DNA of 21,535 bases from Gammaproteobacteria bacterium (GCA_029335925.2 JARJMX020000176.1:1-21535); one strand, 5' to 3'. Shown: positions 1-7,554, numbered from the stretch's first letter. A program made the numbers and translations. The notes: a model not told the origin generated them from the letters alone.

Positions 1-1
1 G

Positions 2-652
2 CACAAGCCGAAGTCCAAGATCATCATCCTCGACCCGAAGGACAAATTCTCCAAGCAGGGCCTGTTCATGGAGGCCTGGGAGACCCTGTACGGTGACATG
101 ATCGACTGGGTCAGCCCGGAGCGGGGCGGCGTAGTCACCTCGGTGGATGCTGGCTCGATGACCGTTACCACCAAAGATGGTGACAAGATCAAGGGGGATG
201 TGATCAATGTCATCCCGCCCATGCGGGCCGGTAAGATTGTCACCGCTTCCGGACTTGCCGACGATACGGGCTGGGCACCAGTCAATCAGCGCACCTTTGA
301 GTCCAGCAAAGCCAAGAACGTATATGTGATTGGTGATAGCTGCATCGCAGGCCCCATACCCAAATCGGGCTATGGGGCGAACTCCGAGGCGAAAATTGCC
401 GCAGCCGCCATCGTCAATGCCCTCAATGGTGCCGAGGCGGGCGACCCGAAGTTAGTCAACACCTGCTACAGCTATGTTTCCGCGCAGGACGCGATCTCCG
501 TTGTTGGAGTCTACGAGCTGAGCGCCGAGAACAAGATCGTCGAAGTCAAGGGCTCAGGCGGTGTGTCGGCCAAGGGGGGTAACAACTGGAAGGCTGAAGG
601 CCTATTTGCCAAGGGGTGGTACGAGGGCATCCGCCAGGACACCTGGGGCTGA
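2..652 (+). CDS. fccB: Sulfide dehydrogenase (flavocytochrome c) flavoprotein subunit, C-terminal part
   Basis: This is the 3' part (216 codons) of the FAD subunit of flavocytochrome c sulfide dehydrogenase, which oxidises sulfide in the periplasm and passes electrons to a c-type cytochrome subunit (FccA). The reading frame is open from base 2, so the N-terminus, with any signal peptide and the first FAD-binding motif, lies outside the window. Visible family features are the second FAD-binding segment VYVIGDS (partial residues 108-113), the following PKSGYGANSEAK stretch, and the C-terminal flavin-binding domain containing NTCYSYVSAQDA (153-164). Its cysteine sits where this family carries one half of a redox disulfide; that assignment comes from knowledge of the family. 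A perfect terminator hairpin follows 19 bases after the stop, so this is the last gene of its operon. FccA or related sulfur-oxidation genes would be expected upstream. SoxF is a close alternative name. Confidence 0.9.
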   Translation, partial: HKPKSKIIILDPKDKFSKQGLFMEAWETLYGDMIDWVSPERGGVVTSVDAGSMTVTTKDGDKIKGDVINVIPPMRAGKIVTASGLADDTGWAPVNQRTFESSKAKNVYVIGDSCIAGPIPKSGYGANSEAKIAAAAIVNALNGAEAGDPKLVNTCYSYVSAQDAISVVGVYELSAENKIVEVKGSGGVSAKGGNNWKAEGLFAKGWYEGIRQDTWG

Positions 653-671
653 TCCAGCCTCTCCCTCCAGC

Positions 672-703
672 AACCCCCGCCTTCGTTGCGGGGGTTCTTT
701 TTT
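672..703 (+). terminator. Intrinsic terminator of fccB
   Basis: A 9-bp perfect stem (AACCCCCGC at 672-680 pairing with GCGGGGGTT at 688-696) with a 7-base loop is followed by C and six T (698-703). It lies 19 bases past the fccB stop and 2 bases before the end of the converging PAP2 gene. The minus strand has no T-tract after the stem, so termination should act mainly on + transcripts. Confidence 0.9.
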
Positions 704-704
704 G

Positions 705-1265
705 CTACTGCGCCAACAGGGCGAGGCCGGCCAGCAAGCCGCCCAGCAGGGCTCCGGCCAGCACATCGGAGAGATAGTGCAACCCAAGCACCATGCGCGA
801 GGCGGCCACCAAAAGCGCAAACGGCCCCACCAGCCAGGCCAGATCCGGCGCGTACTCCAGCAACTGCACCGAGAAGTTGACCGCGAGTAGGGTGTGCCCG
901 GAGGGAAAACTGTACTTGTCGAGCGGTGGCACGCTCAGCCGGATGCCGTCACACACCGCACAGGGGCGCGGACGGGCGGTGAGCTTCTTGATCGCCCCGT
1001 ACAGCAACAGCCCTGCCAGGGCGGTGGCCAGCATCCAGCCGACCGGCTGGATGGCAGCCAGCCCATCATGCCAGGCCAGCCAGAACAAGAGAGCATACCA
1101 GCCGATGCCATCCCCCAACCGGCTGGCCGTGGCGAACACCGCGCGCACGGGGCGGAAGCCGCTCAGGCGGTTGGCGGCCAGGGTGATGGCCTGCTCCCAG
1201 CCAAGATAACGGTGCAGCCCCATCCGGAGCCATGCCGCGGGGTGGGCAAGACGTGGGACATTCAT
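705..1265 (-). CDS. PAP2-family membrane phosphatase
   Basis: A 186-residue membrane protein of the type 2 phosphatidic acid phosphatase family, which removes phosphate from lipid phosphates such as phosphatidate or undecaprenyl diphosphate, usually on the outer face of the inner membrane. All three catalytic signatures are present: K93-x6-R100-P101 (KKLTARPRP), PSGH at 121-124, and S156-R157-x5-H163-x3-D167 (SRMVLGLHYLSD). Hydrophobic segments lie at about 55-68, 75-92, 143-155 and 166-185. The ATG overlaps the stop of the upstream glycosyltransferase by one base (TGATG), so the two are translated together and probably serve one glycolipid or lipid-carrier task. The true substrate cannot be read from the sequence. 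Confidence 0.88.
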   Translation of the reverse strand: MNVPRLAHPAAWLRMGLHRYLGWEQAITLAANRLSGFRPVRAVFATASRLGDGIGWYALLFWLAWHDGLAAIQPVGWMLATALAGLLLYGAIKKLTARPRPCAVCDGIRLSVPPLDKYSFPSGHTLLAVNFSVQLLEYAPDLAWLVGPFALLVAASRMVLGLHYLSDVLAGALLGGLLAGLALLAQ

Positions 1266-2413
1266 CAGGCGACCCTCCTCGGTGAAGCGGTTGCGGCATC
1301 GATCACCTCAAGCCACATCGACTCGAGCTGACGTACGATGGCCGTCCAGCTTTGCTGTTCGGCGCGCTCGCGTGCGGCCTGGCCCAGCCGCGCCGCCAGC
1401 TTGTTATCCTCAACGAGGCGGGCGGCCTGGTGCAGAAAGGTCTCTTCGTCGCCGACGGGGGCCACCAGACCGCAGCGGTCGTCGTCGATCAGCAAGCGTG
1501 CCGCCGCGTAATCGAAGGCCAGCACGGCGAGGCCGGAGGCCATGGCCTCGAGCAGGACATTGCCGAAGGTCTCAGACAGGCTCGGGAAGACGAACAGGTC
1601 GGCGCTGGCGTAATGGGCCGCCAGCGCCTCCCCGACCTGGGCACCCGCGAAGTGGATGTCAGGGTGGGCGTGGCGCAGGCTGGCCGCGAGCGGACCATCC
1701 CCCACCATCACCGCGCGCAGCTTAGGGCAACACTCGCGCATGGTCTGGATGGCACGCACAAACAGGTCAAGGTTCTTCTCCGCCGCCAGCCGCCCAACAT
1801 ACAAGACCACCGGGGTATCCGCATCCGCACCCCAGCGCGCCCGCAGCGTGGGATCACGGCGGGCGGGATGGAACAGCGTGGCATCGACTCCGCGTCCAAG
1901 CACGCGCAGGCGCTCAAAACCTTCGGCGGCATACTGCGCGCGCTGATCCTCGGTCGGAATCAGGGTAAAGGCCGTGGCGTTGTGGAAATAGCGCAGGTAG
2001 GCCAGCACCGGACCGCTCAGCCAAGGCAGGCCATAATGGCGGGCATAGATATGGAAATGGGTGTGCAAGCTGGACGTGACCGGAATGCCAAGGGCACGCG
2101 CTGTGCGCAGTGCCGAGTAGCCGAGAGGCCCCTCGGTGTCGATATGCACCACATCTGGACGCCAACGGGTCCAGCGAGCGCGCAGACGTTGCCCGGCAGG
2201 CAGGCCGAACTGCATGGCCGCATACCCTGGCAGGGGCAAGCCGCGCACGCGCAGTTCCCCCTCTTCAGGCGGGGCGGCATCCCCTCGCGGCGCGGGACGC
2301 ACCAAATCCACCGTATGCCCCAGCGCCCGCAACTCGCGCACCATGGCCACGAGCGTGCGGGCGACCCCGTTCAGTTCGGGGGCATAGGTTTCGGTGACCA
2401 GCGCGATGCGCAT
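1265..2413 (-). CDS. GT4-family glycosyltransferase (MgtA/SqdX-like)
   Basis: A retaining GT-B glycosyltransferase of family 4. The N-terminus MRIALVTETYAPELNGVART and the segment VVHIDTEGPLGYSALR (88-103) resemble the group holding GDP-mannose-dependent mannosyltransferases and SqdX-like glycolipid synthases. Donor-site features are GRLAAEKN (207-214, with R208 and K213) and the E-x7-E motif ETFGNVLLE (E281 to E289). I place the start at the ATG at 2413 (382 residues) because AAGGG (2426-2422) sits 8 bases before it. The in-frame GTG at 2422 overlaps that ribosome-binding site and is unlikely. Coupling to a PAP2 phosphatase suggests a lipid acceptor such as diacylglycerol or a polyprenyl lipid. 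This is inference, and the sugar is unknown. Confidence 0.87.
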   Translation of the reverse strand: MRIALVTETYAPELNGVARTLVAMVRELRALGHTVDLVRPAPRGDAAPPEEGELRVRGLPLPGYAAMQFGLPAGQRLRARWTRWRPDVVHIDTEGPLGYSALRTARALGIPVTSSLHTHFHIYARHYGLPWLSGPVLAYLRYFHNATAFTLIPTEDQRAQYAAEGFERLRVLGRGVDATLFHPARRDPTLRARWGADADTPVVLYVGRLAAEKNLDLFVRAIQTMRECCPKLRAVMVGDGPLAASLRHAHPDIHFAGAQVGEALAAHYASADLFVFPSLSETFGNVLLEAMASGLAVLAFDYAAARLLIDDDRCGLVAPVGDEETFLHQAARLVEDNKLAARLGQAARERAEQQSWTAIVRQLESMWLEVIDAATASPRRVA

Positions 2414-2421
2414 CGTACACA

Positions 2422-2426
2422 CCCTT
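2422..2426 (-). promoter_or_regulatory. Ribosome-binding site deciding the GT4 start
   Basis: AAGGG on the minus strand ends 8 bases before the ATG at 2413. It favours that ATG over the in-frame GTG at 2422, which shares a base with it. Confidence 0.6.
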
Positions 2427-2496
2427 AAACAACAGATGCAGACAAGGATGCGATGTGCAGATGAAAGATTGGTGACGATGGCGCCAAAGGTGGGGA

Positions 2497-2514
2497 GAGT
2501 AACTAGAGTAACTA
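2497..2514. repeat. Short tandem repeat, GAGTAACTA x2
   Basis: Two exact head-to-tail copies of the 9-mer GAGTAACTA, followed by GAGAAG. They lie in the 167-base gap between the kinase-Rieske gene and the GT4 gene. No function is evident. The gap holds no convincing open reading frame. Confidence 0.7.
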
Positions 2515-2545
2515 GAGAAGGCTCCCTCCTCCGCGTGTGACCAGA

Positions 2546-2568
2546 CCGTTATAAAGGGCTTTCAACGG
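2546..2568. repeat. Imperfect inverted repeat downstream of the kinase-Rieske gene
   Basis: CCGTTATAAAG, spacer GGC, TTTCAACGG on the + strand gives a hairpin with outer CCGTT/AACGG pairing, 12 bases past the stop of the minus-strand kinase-Rieske gene. No T-tract follows on the minus strand, so it is at best a weak terminator; it could also be an operator for the GT4-PAP2 pair. Confidence 0.4.
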
Positions 2569-2580
2569 ACGGTTAGAAGC

Positions 2581-3810
2581 TCATGCGCCCGCTTTTTTAG
2601 AAGACATGAGGACGACATGCCCTTGCTCCACCGTCACCTCGACCGGCGTTAAGGCCTCGCCCCGGCAGGGGCCGGCGATACAGCGGCCATCCTCGATGGT
2701 AAACAGCGCGCCATGCACCGCGCACAGGATGTAGCGCTGATCGGCGTCGAGGAACACATCCGGCTGCCAGTTGAGTTCTGCGCCGATGTGCGGGCAACGG
2801 TTGAGGTAGCCCTTCACCGTGTGGCCCCGGCGGACGATGAAAATCGGGCGCATGGCACCGTCGAGTTCGACTTCAAGGCCGCGGCTGCCCGGATCAGGTA
2901 GGCTGGCGAGGGGACAGAGGTATTCGCCCGCAGCCATGGCGGTGGGCTTGAACAGGCCTTCAAGCCCCACTTGCCCCACCTTGCGCCCCGCTAGGCGGCA
3001 AGCATCCTCCACGGCGAGCTCAAGGGCGCGGCCGGAAAGCATGGCGTGGATCAATCCGGCGTTGAAGGTGTCGCCCGCGCCAAGGGTATCGACCACCTCA
3101 GGCGGCGGGAAGGCCGGGCTGTGCAGCAGCGCATCGCCCTGCATCGCCCAGGCCCCCTGGTCGCCCCAGGGCAGAATCAGGATGGCACGCGGCGCCCAGG
3201 CACGCGCCTCGGCCAGGAACGCCTGCGGCTGCTCGAACCCACGGCCGCGGGCGAAGGCGCGCGAAAAAATGATGATGTCGGGATAGTCCCACAACTGCTC
3301 CAACCCATCGCGCTCCTTCTCTACCTCGAGCGAGATCGGCTGATCACGCACCATACTGCGCGCATAGGCGAGCATGGCCGCGAGTTCGTCGCAGTTACGC
3401 GCCTCGAAGTGCAGCCAGTCGAACGTCTCCACGGGGATCTCCATGAAGTCGTCCATGCCGAACTCCGGCAGGTCGCGGTGGTGGATGATGGTGCGTGAGC
3501 CGTTGCGCCGATTGAGGGCGATGTACGAAGTGGGCGTGGCACCGCCCGCCATCCGCCGGGCATACTCCAGACCGATGCCGCGCGCTGTAAGCTCCGCCGT
3601 GATGCGCTGCCCCCCCATATCGCCCGCCAGTACCCCGGCAAAATGGCACTGATGCCCAGCCTGGGCAAGGATACCTAGAGTATTGGCGGTATTTCCCCCC
3701 AGCCGCACAGCCTGCTCCACGGCGCGCACCTCGCTGTCTTCGGCGGGATAGCCATCGACCGTGTTGATGATGTCGAGGGTGGCGATACCGGTGCCAAGGA
3801 TGCGGGCCAT
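2581..3810 (-). CDS. PfkB-family (ketohexokinase-like) kinase fused to a C-terminal Rieske [2Fe-2S] domain
   Basis: One uninterrupted 409-residue frame with two recognisable domains. Residues 1 to about 300 are a PfkB/ribokinase-fold sugar kinase. They carry GGNTANT (38-44), a ketohexokinase-like WLHFEARN (132-139) and the catalytic VVDTLGAGDTFNAGL (239-253), with D247 the expected base. This part would transfer phosphate from ATP to a ketose or similar small substrate. Residues about 312-409 are a compact Rieske ferredoxin-like domain with both cluster-ligand pairs, C339-P-H341 and C363-x2-H366, in NRCPHIGAEL and CAVHGALF. The link at about 285-318 (FKPTAMAAGEYLCPLASLPD) is short. Neither domain lacks a key residue, so both may be active. 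The gene lies 36 bases downstream of the phosphoesterase, in the same direction. The physiological substrate and the electron partner are unknown. Confidence 0.88.
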   Translation of the reverse strand: MARILGTGIATLDIINTVDGYPAEDSEVRAVEQAVRLGGNTANTLGILAQAGHQCHFAGVLAGDMGGQRITAELTARGIGLEYARRMAGGATPTSYIALNRRNGSRTIIHHRDLPEFGMDDFMEIPVETFDWLHFEARNCDELAAMLAYARSMVRDQPISLEVEKERDGLEQLWDYPDIIIFSRAFARGRGFEQPQAFLAEARAWAPRAILILPWGDQGAWAMQGDALLHSPAFPPPEVVDTLGAGDTFNAGLIHAMLSGRALELAVEDACRLAGRKVGQVGLEGLFKPTAMAAGEYLCPLASLPDPGSRGLEVELDGAMRPIFIVRRGHTVKGYLNRCPHIGAELNWQPDVFLDADQRYILCAVHGALFTIEDGRCIAGPCRGEALTPVEVTVEQGHVVLMSSKKAGA

Positions 3811-3846
3811 GCTTCTCGCTTGGTGATGCAGAAAGACTTTTGAAAA

Positions 3847-4356
3847 CTAGCCGCGAAAGACGTGGATGTCCACCCTCCACTGCTCCGCCCCGGCGTTCAG
3901 CACTAGGCAAGAGGGCGCGCCGCAGGTGCGGATGCGCCCCGCCGCACCGGGGTTGAGCACCCAAGGCCACGCTTCCTGGTCGATAACCAGCCGATGCGTG
4001 TGGCCATAGACCACGGCCCGGGCATACGGATGGCGCTCGCGCAGACGCGCATGACGCAAGGCGGCAGGCAGGGCGCGATGACCATGCTCGACCGCGAGGA
4101 TGCCTCCGGGCAGATCGATCTCAACCTGCTCCGGCAGCTCGCGCAACCAGCCCTCCGAGCCGCGCGGCCACTGCAAAGGGGTGTCGTTGTTACCGCGTAC
4201 CGCAATCACCCGCCCACTCTTAGGCTGGAGCGCGGCCAGCACACGTGGCGCACCGATATCTCCCGCATGCACGACCAGATCGCAGTCGGCCACGATCTCG
4301 GCAATGTGCTCATTGAGCGTGCCGTGGGTATCCGCCACCAGCGCCACCCGGATCAT
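3847..4356 (-). CDS. YfcE/MJ0936-type metallophosphoesterase
   Basis: A compact 169-residue calcineurin-like phosphoesterase that would hydrolyse phosphodiesters or phosphomonoesters in the cytoplasm using two metal ions. The metal-ligand motifs are complete and in order: D9-T-H11 (ADTHG), GDIG with D33, GNND (55-58), H91 in EHGH, and GHTH (118-121). The length matches the YfcE/MJ0936 subfamily. The ATG is preceded by GGAGG within CGTAGGAGGCGAGG and overlaps the stop of the upstream permease gene by four bases (ATGA), so translation is coupled. It is not a PlcP phospholipase, which is longer. The natural substrate is not known for most of the family. Confidence 0.87.
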   Translation of the reverse strand: MIRVALVADTHGTLNEHIAEIVADCDLVVHAGDIGAPRVLAALQPKSGRVIAVRGNNDTPLQWPRGSEGWLRELPEQVEIDLPGGILAVEHGHRALPAALRHARLRERHPYARAVVYGHTHRLVIDQEAWPWVLNPGAAGRIRTCGAPSCLVLNAGAEQWRVDIHVFRG

Positions 4357-5444
4357 CCTCGCCTCCTACGCGCAAGCCCTGCCAGTGCCAGGAGCACAAG
4401 CACCACCAGCGCCGCCCAGGCCACAGGCGAGGCCGCCTCGGCCTCGCCTGTGGAGGGGATGATGTGCAAGTCAAGCACACCGACCAGCCACTCGGTTAGG
4501 AGGCCAAGCAGCAGGGTGACGGTGGCGAGGGCGACCAGATAGACCGTCAGCAGCCGCCCGCCAAACTCGCGCTTAAGCACGCCAAGCGTACCGAGATTGG
4601 CCGCAGGCCCCGCGAGCAGGAACACCAGCACCGCACCCGGCCCCACGCCGACCGTCAGCAGGGCAGCAGCCACCGGCGTCGCAGCCGTGGCGCAGACGTA
4701 CATGGGCAGACCAAGGACGAACATCAGCAGCATCCCCGGCAACCCCTGCCCCAGACTAGCCAGGGCCAAGGGGGGGGCGAAGGCGGACAGCGCCCCGGCG
4801 ACCAGCAGGGCCATCCCCAGCCAGGGGGCGAGGTCGTCCCACAAGGTAGTCAGGGCGTAGCGCACCCCTTCCATGGTCCGTGCCAGCACGGCACGGTCCC
4901 GGCTGCGGGGGGGTGGGCATCCGCCCGCGCAGGCTGCGGGCGGTGGCGGAGGTGGCATGGAGCATCCCGCGCCGCAGCGGCCCGTGGCGCAAGCCGATCC
5001 CGCAGCAGGTACGGCAGAAGGATGGCCATCATCGTCGCCCATCCGGGAGGCCGCCCACCCCACCGTCACCGCGGAGATCAGCGCCCCCAGCGGCCGCAGT
5101 ACGGCATACACCGGGCCAAGCAGGGCGTAGGTCACAGCCACGGAATCGACCCCGGTTTCGGGGGTGGCGATCATGAAGGCGAGAGTCGGCCCCTTGCCCG
5201 CGCCCTGGCGGCGTAGGCCGAGCGCGGTCGGCAGCACACTGCAAGAACACAGCGGTAGGGGCGCGCCAACCAACGCCGCTCGCACCACAGCCCCAAGGCT
5301 CTCGCCTCCGACCCAACGTACCAGCCACGCCTCGGACAGGAAAGCCTTGAGCAGACCGGCAAGCACCAGCCCCAAGAGCAGCCATGGCGCGGCATCAAGG
5401 GCCAAACCCAGCGTGGCGTGAGCAAAGGCGGGGAGCCATTCCAT
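4353..5444 (-). CDS. SO_0444-family Cu/Zn efflux permease (DUF318/ArsP-like)
   Basis: A 363-residue multi-pass inner-membrane permease. The signature CSCSVLP (66-72) at the start of the second transmembrane bundle, TPETGVDSV (94-102), and in the second half GLPMYVCATAATPVAAAL are typical of SO_0444-type heavy-metal efflux transporters of the DUF318 family. About eight hydrophobic segments are visible. The central cytoplasmic loop (about 140-180) is rich in cysteine and proline: C152, C157, C161, C172 and C176 around a run of six prolines, a plausible metal-sensing or docking loop. A run of eight G (4770-4777, + strand) is present in the gene but does not break the frame. It starts 3 bases after the nitroreductase stop and overlaps the phosphoesterase start. 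The exported metal cannot be told from sequence. Confidence 0.85.
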   Translation of the reverse strand: MEWLPAFAHATLGLALDAAPWLLLGLVLAGLLKAFLSEAWLVRWVGGESLGAVVRAALVGAPLPLCSCSVLPTALGLRRQGAGKGPTLAFMIATPETGVDSVAVTYALLGPVYAVLRPLGALISAVTVGWAASRMGDDDGHPSAVPAAGSACATGRCGAGCSMPPPPPPAACAGGCPPPRSRDRAVLARTMEGVRYALTTLWDDLAPWLGMALLVAGALSAFAPPLALASLGQGLPGMLLMFVLGLPMYVCATAATPVAAALLTVGVGPGAVLVFLLAGPAANLGTLGVLKREFGGRLLTVYLVALATVTLLLGLLTEWLVGVLDLHIIPSTGEAEAASPVAWAALVVLVLLALAGLARRRRG

Positions 5445-5447
5445 CCC

Positions 5448-6055
5448 TTAGCTCATCCTCCAAGACCGACCGAAGCCACCCGCGAAGAAAGTATCACCCA
5501 ACGGGCGACGACGGCGTGGGGCGATCTCGTTTTCGTAAAAAGAGCCTTCCAGCTGCTCCGCCCGCCCCGGGTAACCGACGGCAATCATCGCCATTGGCTG
5601 ATAGCGCTCAGGCACGTTGAAGGCGACACGCACGGCCTCCACATCGAAACCGCCCATCTGGTGGGCGATGAGCCCCTGATGCACGGCTTCAAGACACAGA
5701 TTCTCGCTCGCTGCCCCCGTGTCATACCCCCCCCCCAAGGGTTAGGCTGGTCATGATGCGTAAACACGGTATCAGCAAGAACAATCAGAAGTACAGGCAC
5801 GGCCTTGCACCAGGCCTGGTTACCTGGGGCCAGCACGGCAAACGCCCGTTGCCAGGCCGCCTCATCCCGCGCCCGGTCGCAGACGATATAGCGCCAAGGC
5901 TCATCCCCCCAGCAGGACGGGGCCCAGCGCGCCGCCTCGAACAGGGCAGCCAGCTTCTCGGGCTCGACATGACGTGCAGTATCGAAGGCGCGCGGGCTCC
6001 AAAGCGCTGCGATTTCCGCCAAGATAGGCACAGATGTTTCAGCCAACTTACTCAT
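5448..6055 (-). pseudogene. Nitroreductase-family protein, frameshifted in a G10 tract
   Basis: FMN-dependent nitroreductase-like oxidoreductase of about 200 residues in two frames. Residues 1-109 (WSPRAFD, AARWAPSCWGDEPWRYIV, then PNPWGG) read from the ATG at 6055. The rest (YDTGAASENLCLEAVHQGLIAHQMGGFD to the TAA at 5448) reads in another frame. The shift falls exactly in ten consecutive G on the coding strand (5736-5727). Eight or eleven G would restore one frame; eight gives W-G-G-Y-D, the spacing I expect from homologues. As written, the frame runs on to about 5585 with unrelated sequence. Either the gene is inactivated or phase-variable, or the tract length is a sequencing error. A run of eight G two bases before the ATG (6065-6058) provides the ribosome-binding site. 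The start overlaps the DUF2238 stop by eight bases. Confidence 0.85.
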
Positions 6056-6672
6056 AACCCCCCCCTTTCAATTCACGAATCTGGCGCTGCTGGATACCGC
6101 CGAACATCACCAAGGCCATCACAGCCCCAAGTAATGCCATGAGCATATCCCACTGGGTATCCCAGATATCCCCTTGCATGGCGAGGAAGTGTTCAGCCTG
6201 TGCGCCGTAGGCCATCGCCGCGGACCATTCCATCAATTCATAGAGAGCACTGAAGGCGAGTGCTACGCCCATAGCGAGAAAGAACACCCAGCCGTTCCCA
6301 TTCACTACCCGCAGACGAATGAAGACCTCACGCGCCAGCAAGGCCGGGGTAATCCCTTGGAGCAGATGGCCGAGGCGATCGTAGGGGTTGCGGGAAAGAT
6401 CAAAAACCTCCTGAAGCCATAGCCCTGGTGGCGTCAGCGCGTAGGTGTAATGTGCCCCCACCAGGAGAAAGACCATATGCAGGACAATGACGCGATTGAG
6501 TAGGGGGGGTAAGCGGGAAAACTCGCATGCTAAGCAGCATCAGCGGCAGACCGATCACGACAGGAAGTGACTCCAGCCACCAGGTCAGGCGATCTACAGG
6601 CTCAATCCAAGACCAAGCCATCACCCCAAGCACTAGGACCAAGGCAACGACACGCTCGCTTTTTGAACTCAT
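6048..6672 (-). pseudogene. DUF2238 (YjdF-like) integral membrane protein, frameshifted in a C7 tract
   Basis: A small integral membrane protein of about 205 residues split between two frames. The N-terminal part (VVALVLVLGVMAWSWIEP, then SLPVVIGLPLMLLSM and RVFPLTP) is in one frame. The remainder (LLNRVIVLHMVFLLVGAHYT, WDTQWDMLMALLGA, ending near 6048) is in another. The break is at a run of seven C on the coding strand (6509-6503). Six C would give FPLTPLLNRVIV and join the halves; HYTYA and the WDxQWDM segment are what I know from the DUF2238 family. I prefer the ATG at 6672, because AAAAAAGG (6689-6682) abuts the ATG at 6681 but lies 9 bases before 6672. The function is unknown. It is the first gene of the minus-strand block and overlaps the nitroreductase start by eight bases. 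Confidence 0.8.
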
Positions 6673-6711
6673 CGACGACATCCTTTTTTAACTTTCCTTT
6701 AGCATAGCGGC

Positions 6712-7554
6712 ATGAACTACCGTCACGCCTTCCATGCCGGCAATTTTGCCGATGTCCACAAGCACATCACTCTGCTGGCCCTGATCGAGTCCCTGCTACG
6801 TAAGGACACTCCCTGCATCGTGCTGGAGACCCACGCCGGTGCTGGAATATATGACCTACTCGGCGGCGAAGCCCGGCGCACCGGTGAGTGGGGCGAAGGC
6901 ATCGGACGCCTTGTTGGCGAAACCAAGGCCCCCGCCGTAGTGCGCGCCTACCTGCAACAGGTGCGCACGCTCAACCCTGAGGGTAGGCTGCGTCTCTACC
7001 CTGGCTCGCCCGTGCTGACCGCCGCCACCCTCCGGCCACAGGATCGCCTGGTGCTGTGCGAGCTTGAACCATCCACCCATACCGCCCTGCGTGAGGCGCT
7101 GAAGGGACGGAAGGGCATCGCTATCCACGCCCGCGACGGCTGGGAAGCGCTCAAAGCCCTGCTACCGCCGCGCGAGGCCAAGCGCGGATTGGTATTGATC
7201 GATCCGCCATTCGAGGCGACCAACGAGCTGACGCGGCTGGCAGATGCACTCATCGCCACGCACAAGCGCTGGCCCCAGGGCGTGCTGGCCGCCTGGTACC
7301 CGATCAAGGACCGTCCGCCGCTTGATCGTTTTTTGCGCATGCTGCGCACCGCTGATCTGCCCGACCTGCTGGTGAGCGAGCTGTGCATCCACCCACCGAC
7401 CAGCGGCATCAAGCTCAACGGCAGCGGCATGGTCATCATCAACACGCCGTGGAAGCTCGAAGACACCCTGCATGAGGCCACCGCCTGGTTGCATGACCAC
7501 CTCGCCCACACCAAGAATGCACCCTGGCGGGTGGAGCGACTTACGGGCGGTTGA
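6712..7554 (+). CDS. rlmJ: 23S rRNA (adenine(2030)-N6)-methyltransferase RlmJ
   Basis: A 280-residue methyltransferase that places an N6-methyl group on A2030 of 23S rRNA using S-adenosylmethionine. The N-terminus MNYRHAFHAGNFADVHKH is highly characteristic of RlmJ. The SAM-binding segment ETHAGAGIYDL (39-49) and the catalytic DPPF tetrad (164-167) are intact; position 164 for the aspartate matches the E. coli enzyme. LNGSGMVIINTPW near the C-terminus is also typical. The length equals the E. coli protein. Only 30 bases separate the start from the divergent DUF2238 gene, and no strong ribosome-binding site is visible. The downstream gap to glnE holds REP-like copy A and a palindrome. Confidence 0.96.
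   Translation: MNYRHAFHAGNFADVHKHITLLALIESLLRKDTPCIVLETHAGAGIYDLLGGEARRTGEWGEGIGRLVGETKAPAVVRAYLQQVRTLNPEGRLRLYPGSPVLTAATLRPQDRLVLCELEPSTHTALREALKGRKGIAIHARDGWEALKALLPPREAKRGLVLIDPPFEATNELTRLADALIATHKRWPQGVLAAWYPIKDRPPLDRFLRMLRTADLPDLLVSELCIHPPTSGIKLNGSGMVIINTPWKLEDTLHEATAWLHDHLAHTKNAPWRVERLTGG

Noticed and set aside
1352..2428. A 358-codon + strand open frame opposite the GT4 gene
   Set aside because: Shadow of the GT4 gene; no recognisable domain.
2571..2600. A minus-strand promoter near TTGAAA and TATAAC between the kinase-Rieske and GT4 genes
   Set aside because: The two hexamer-like sequences are only 6 bases apart, far too close for a sigma-70 promoter.
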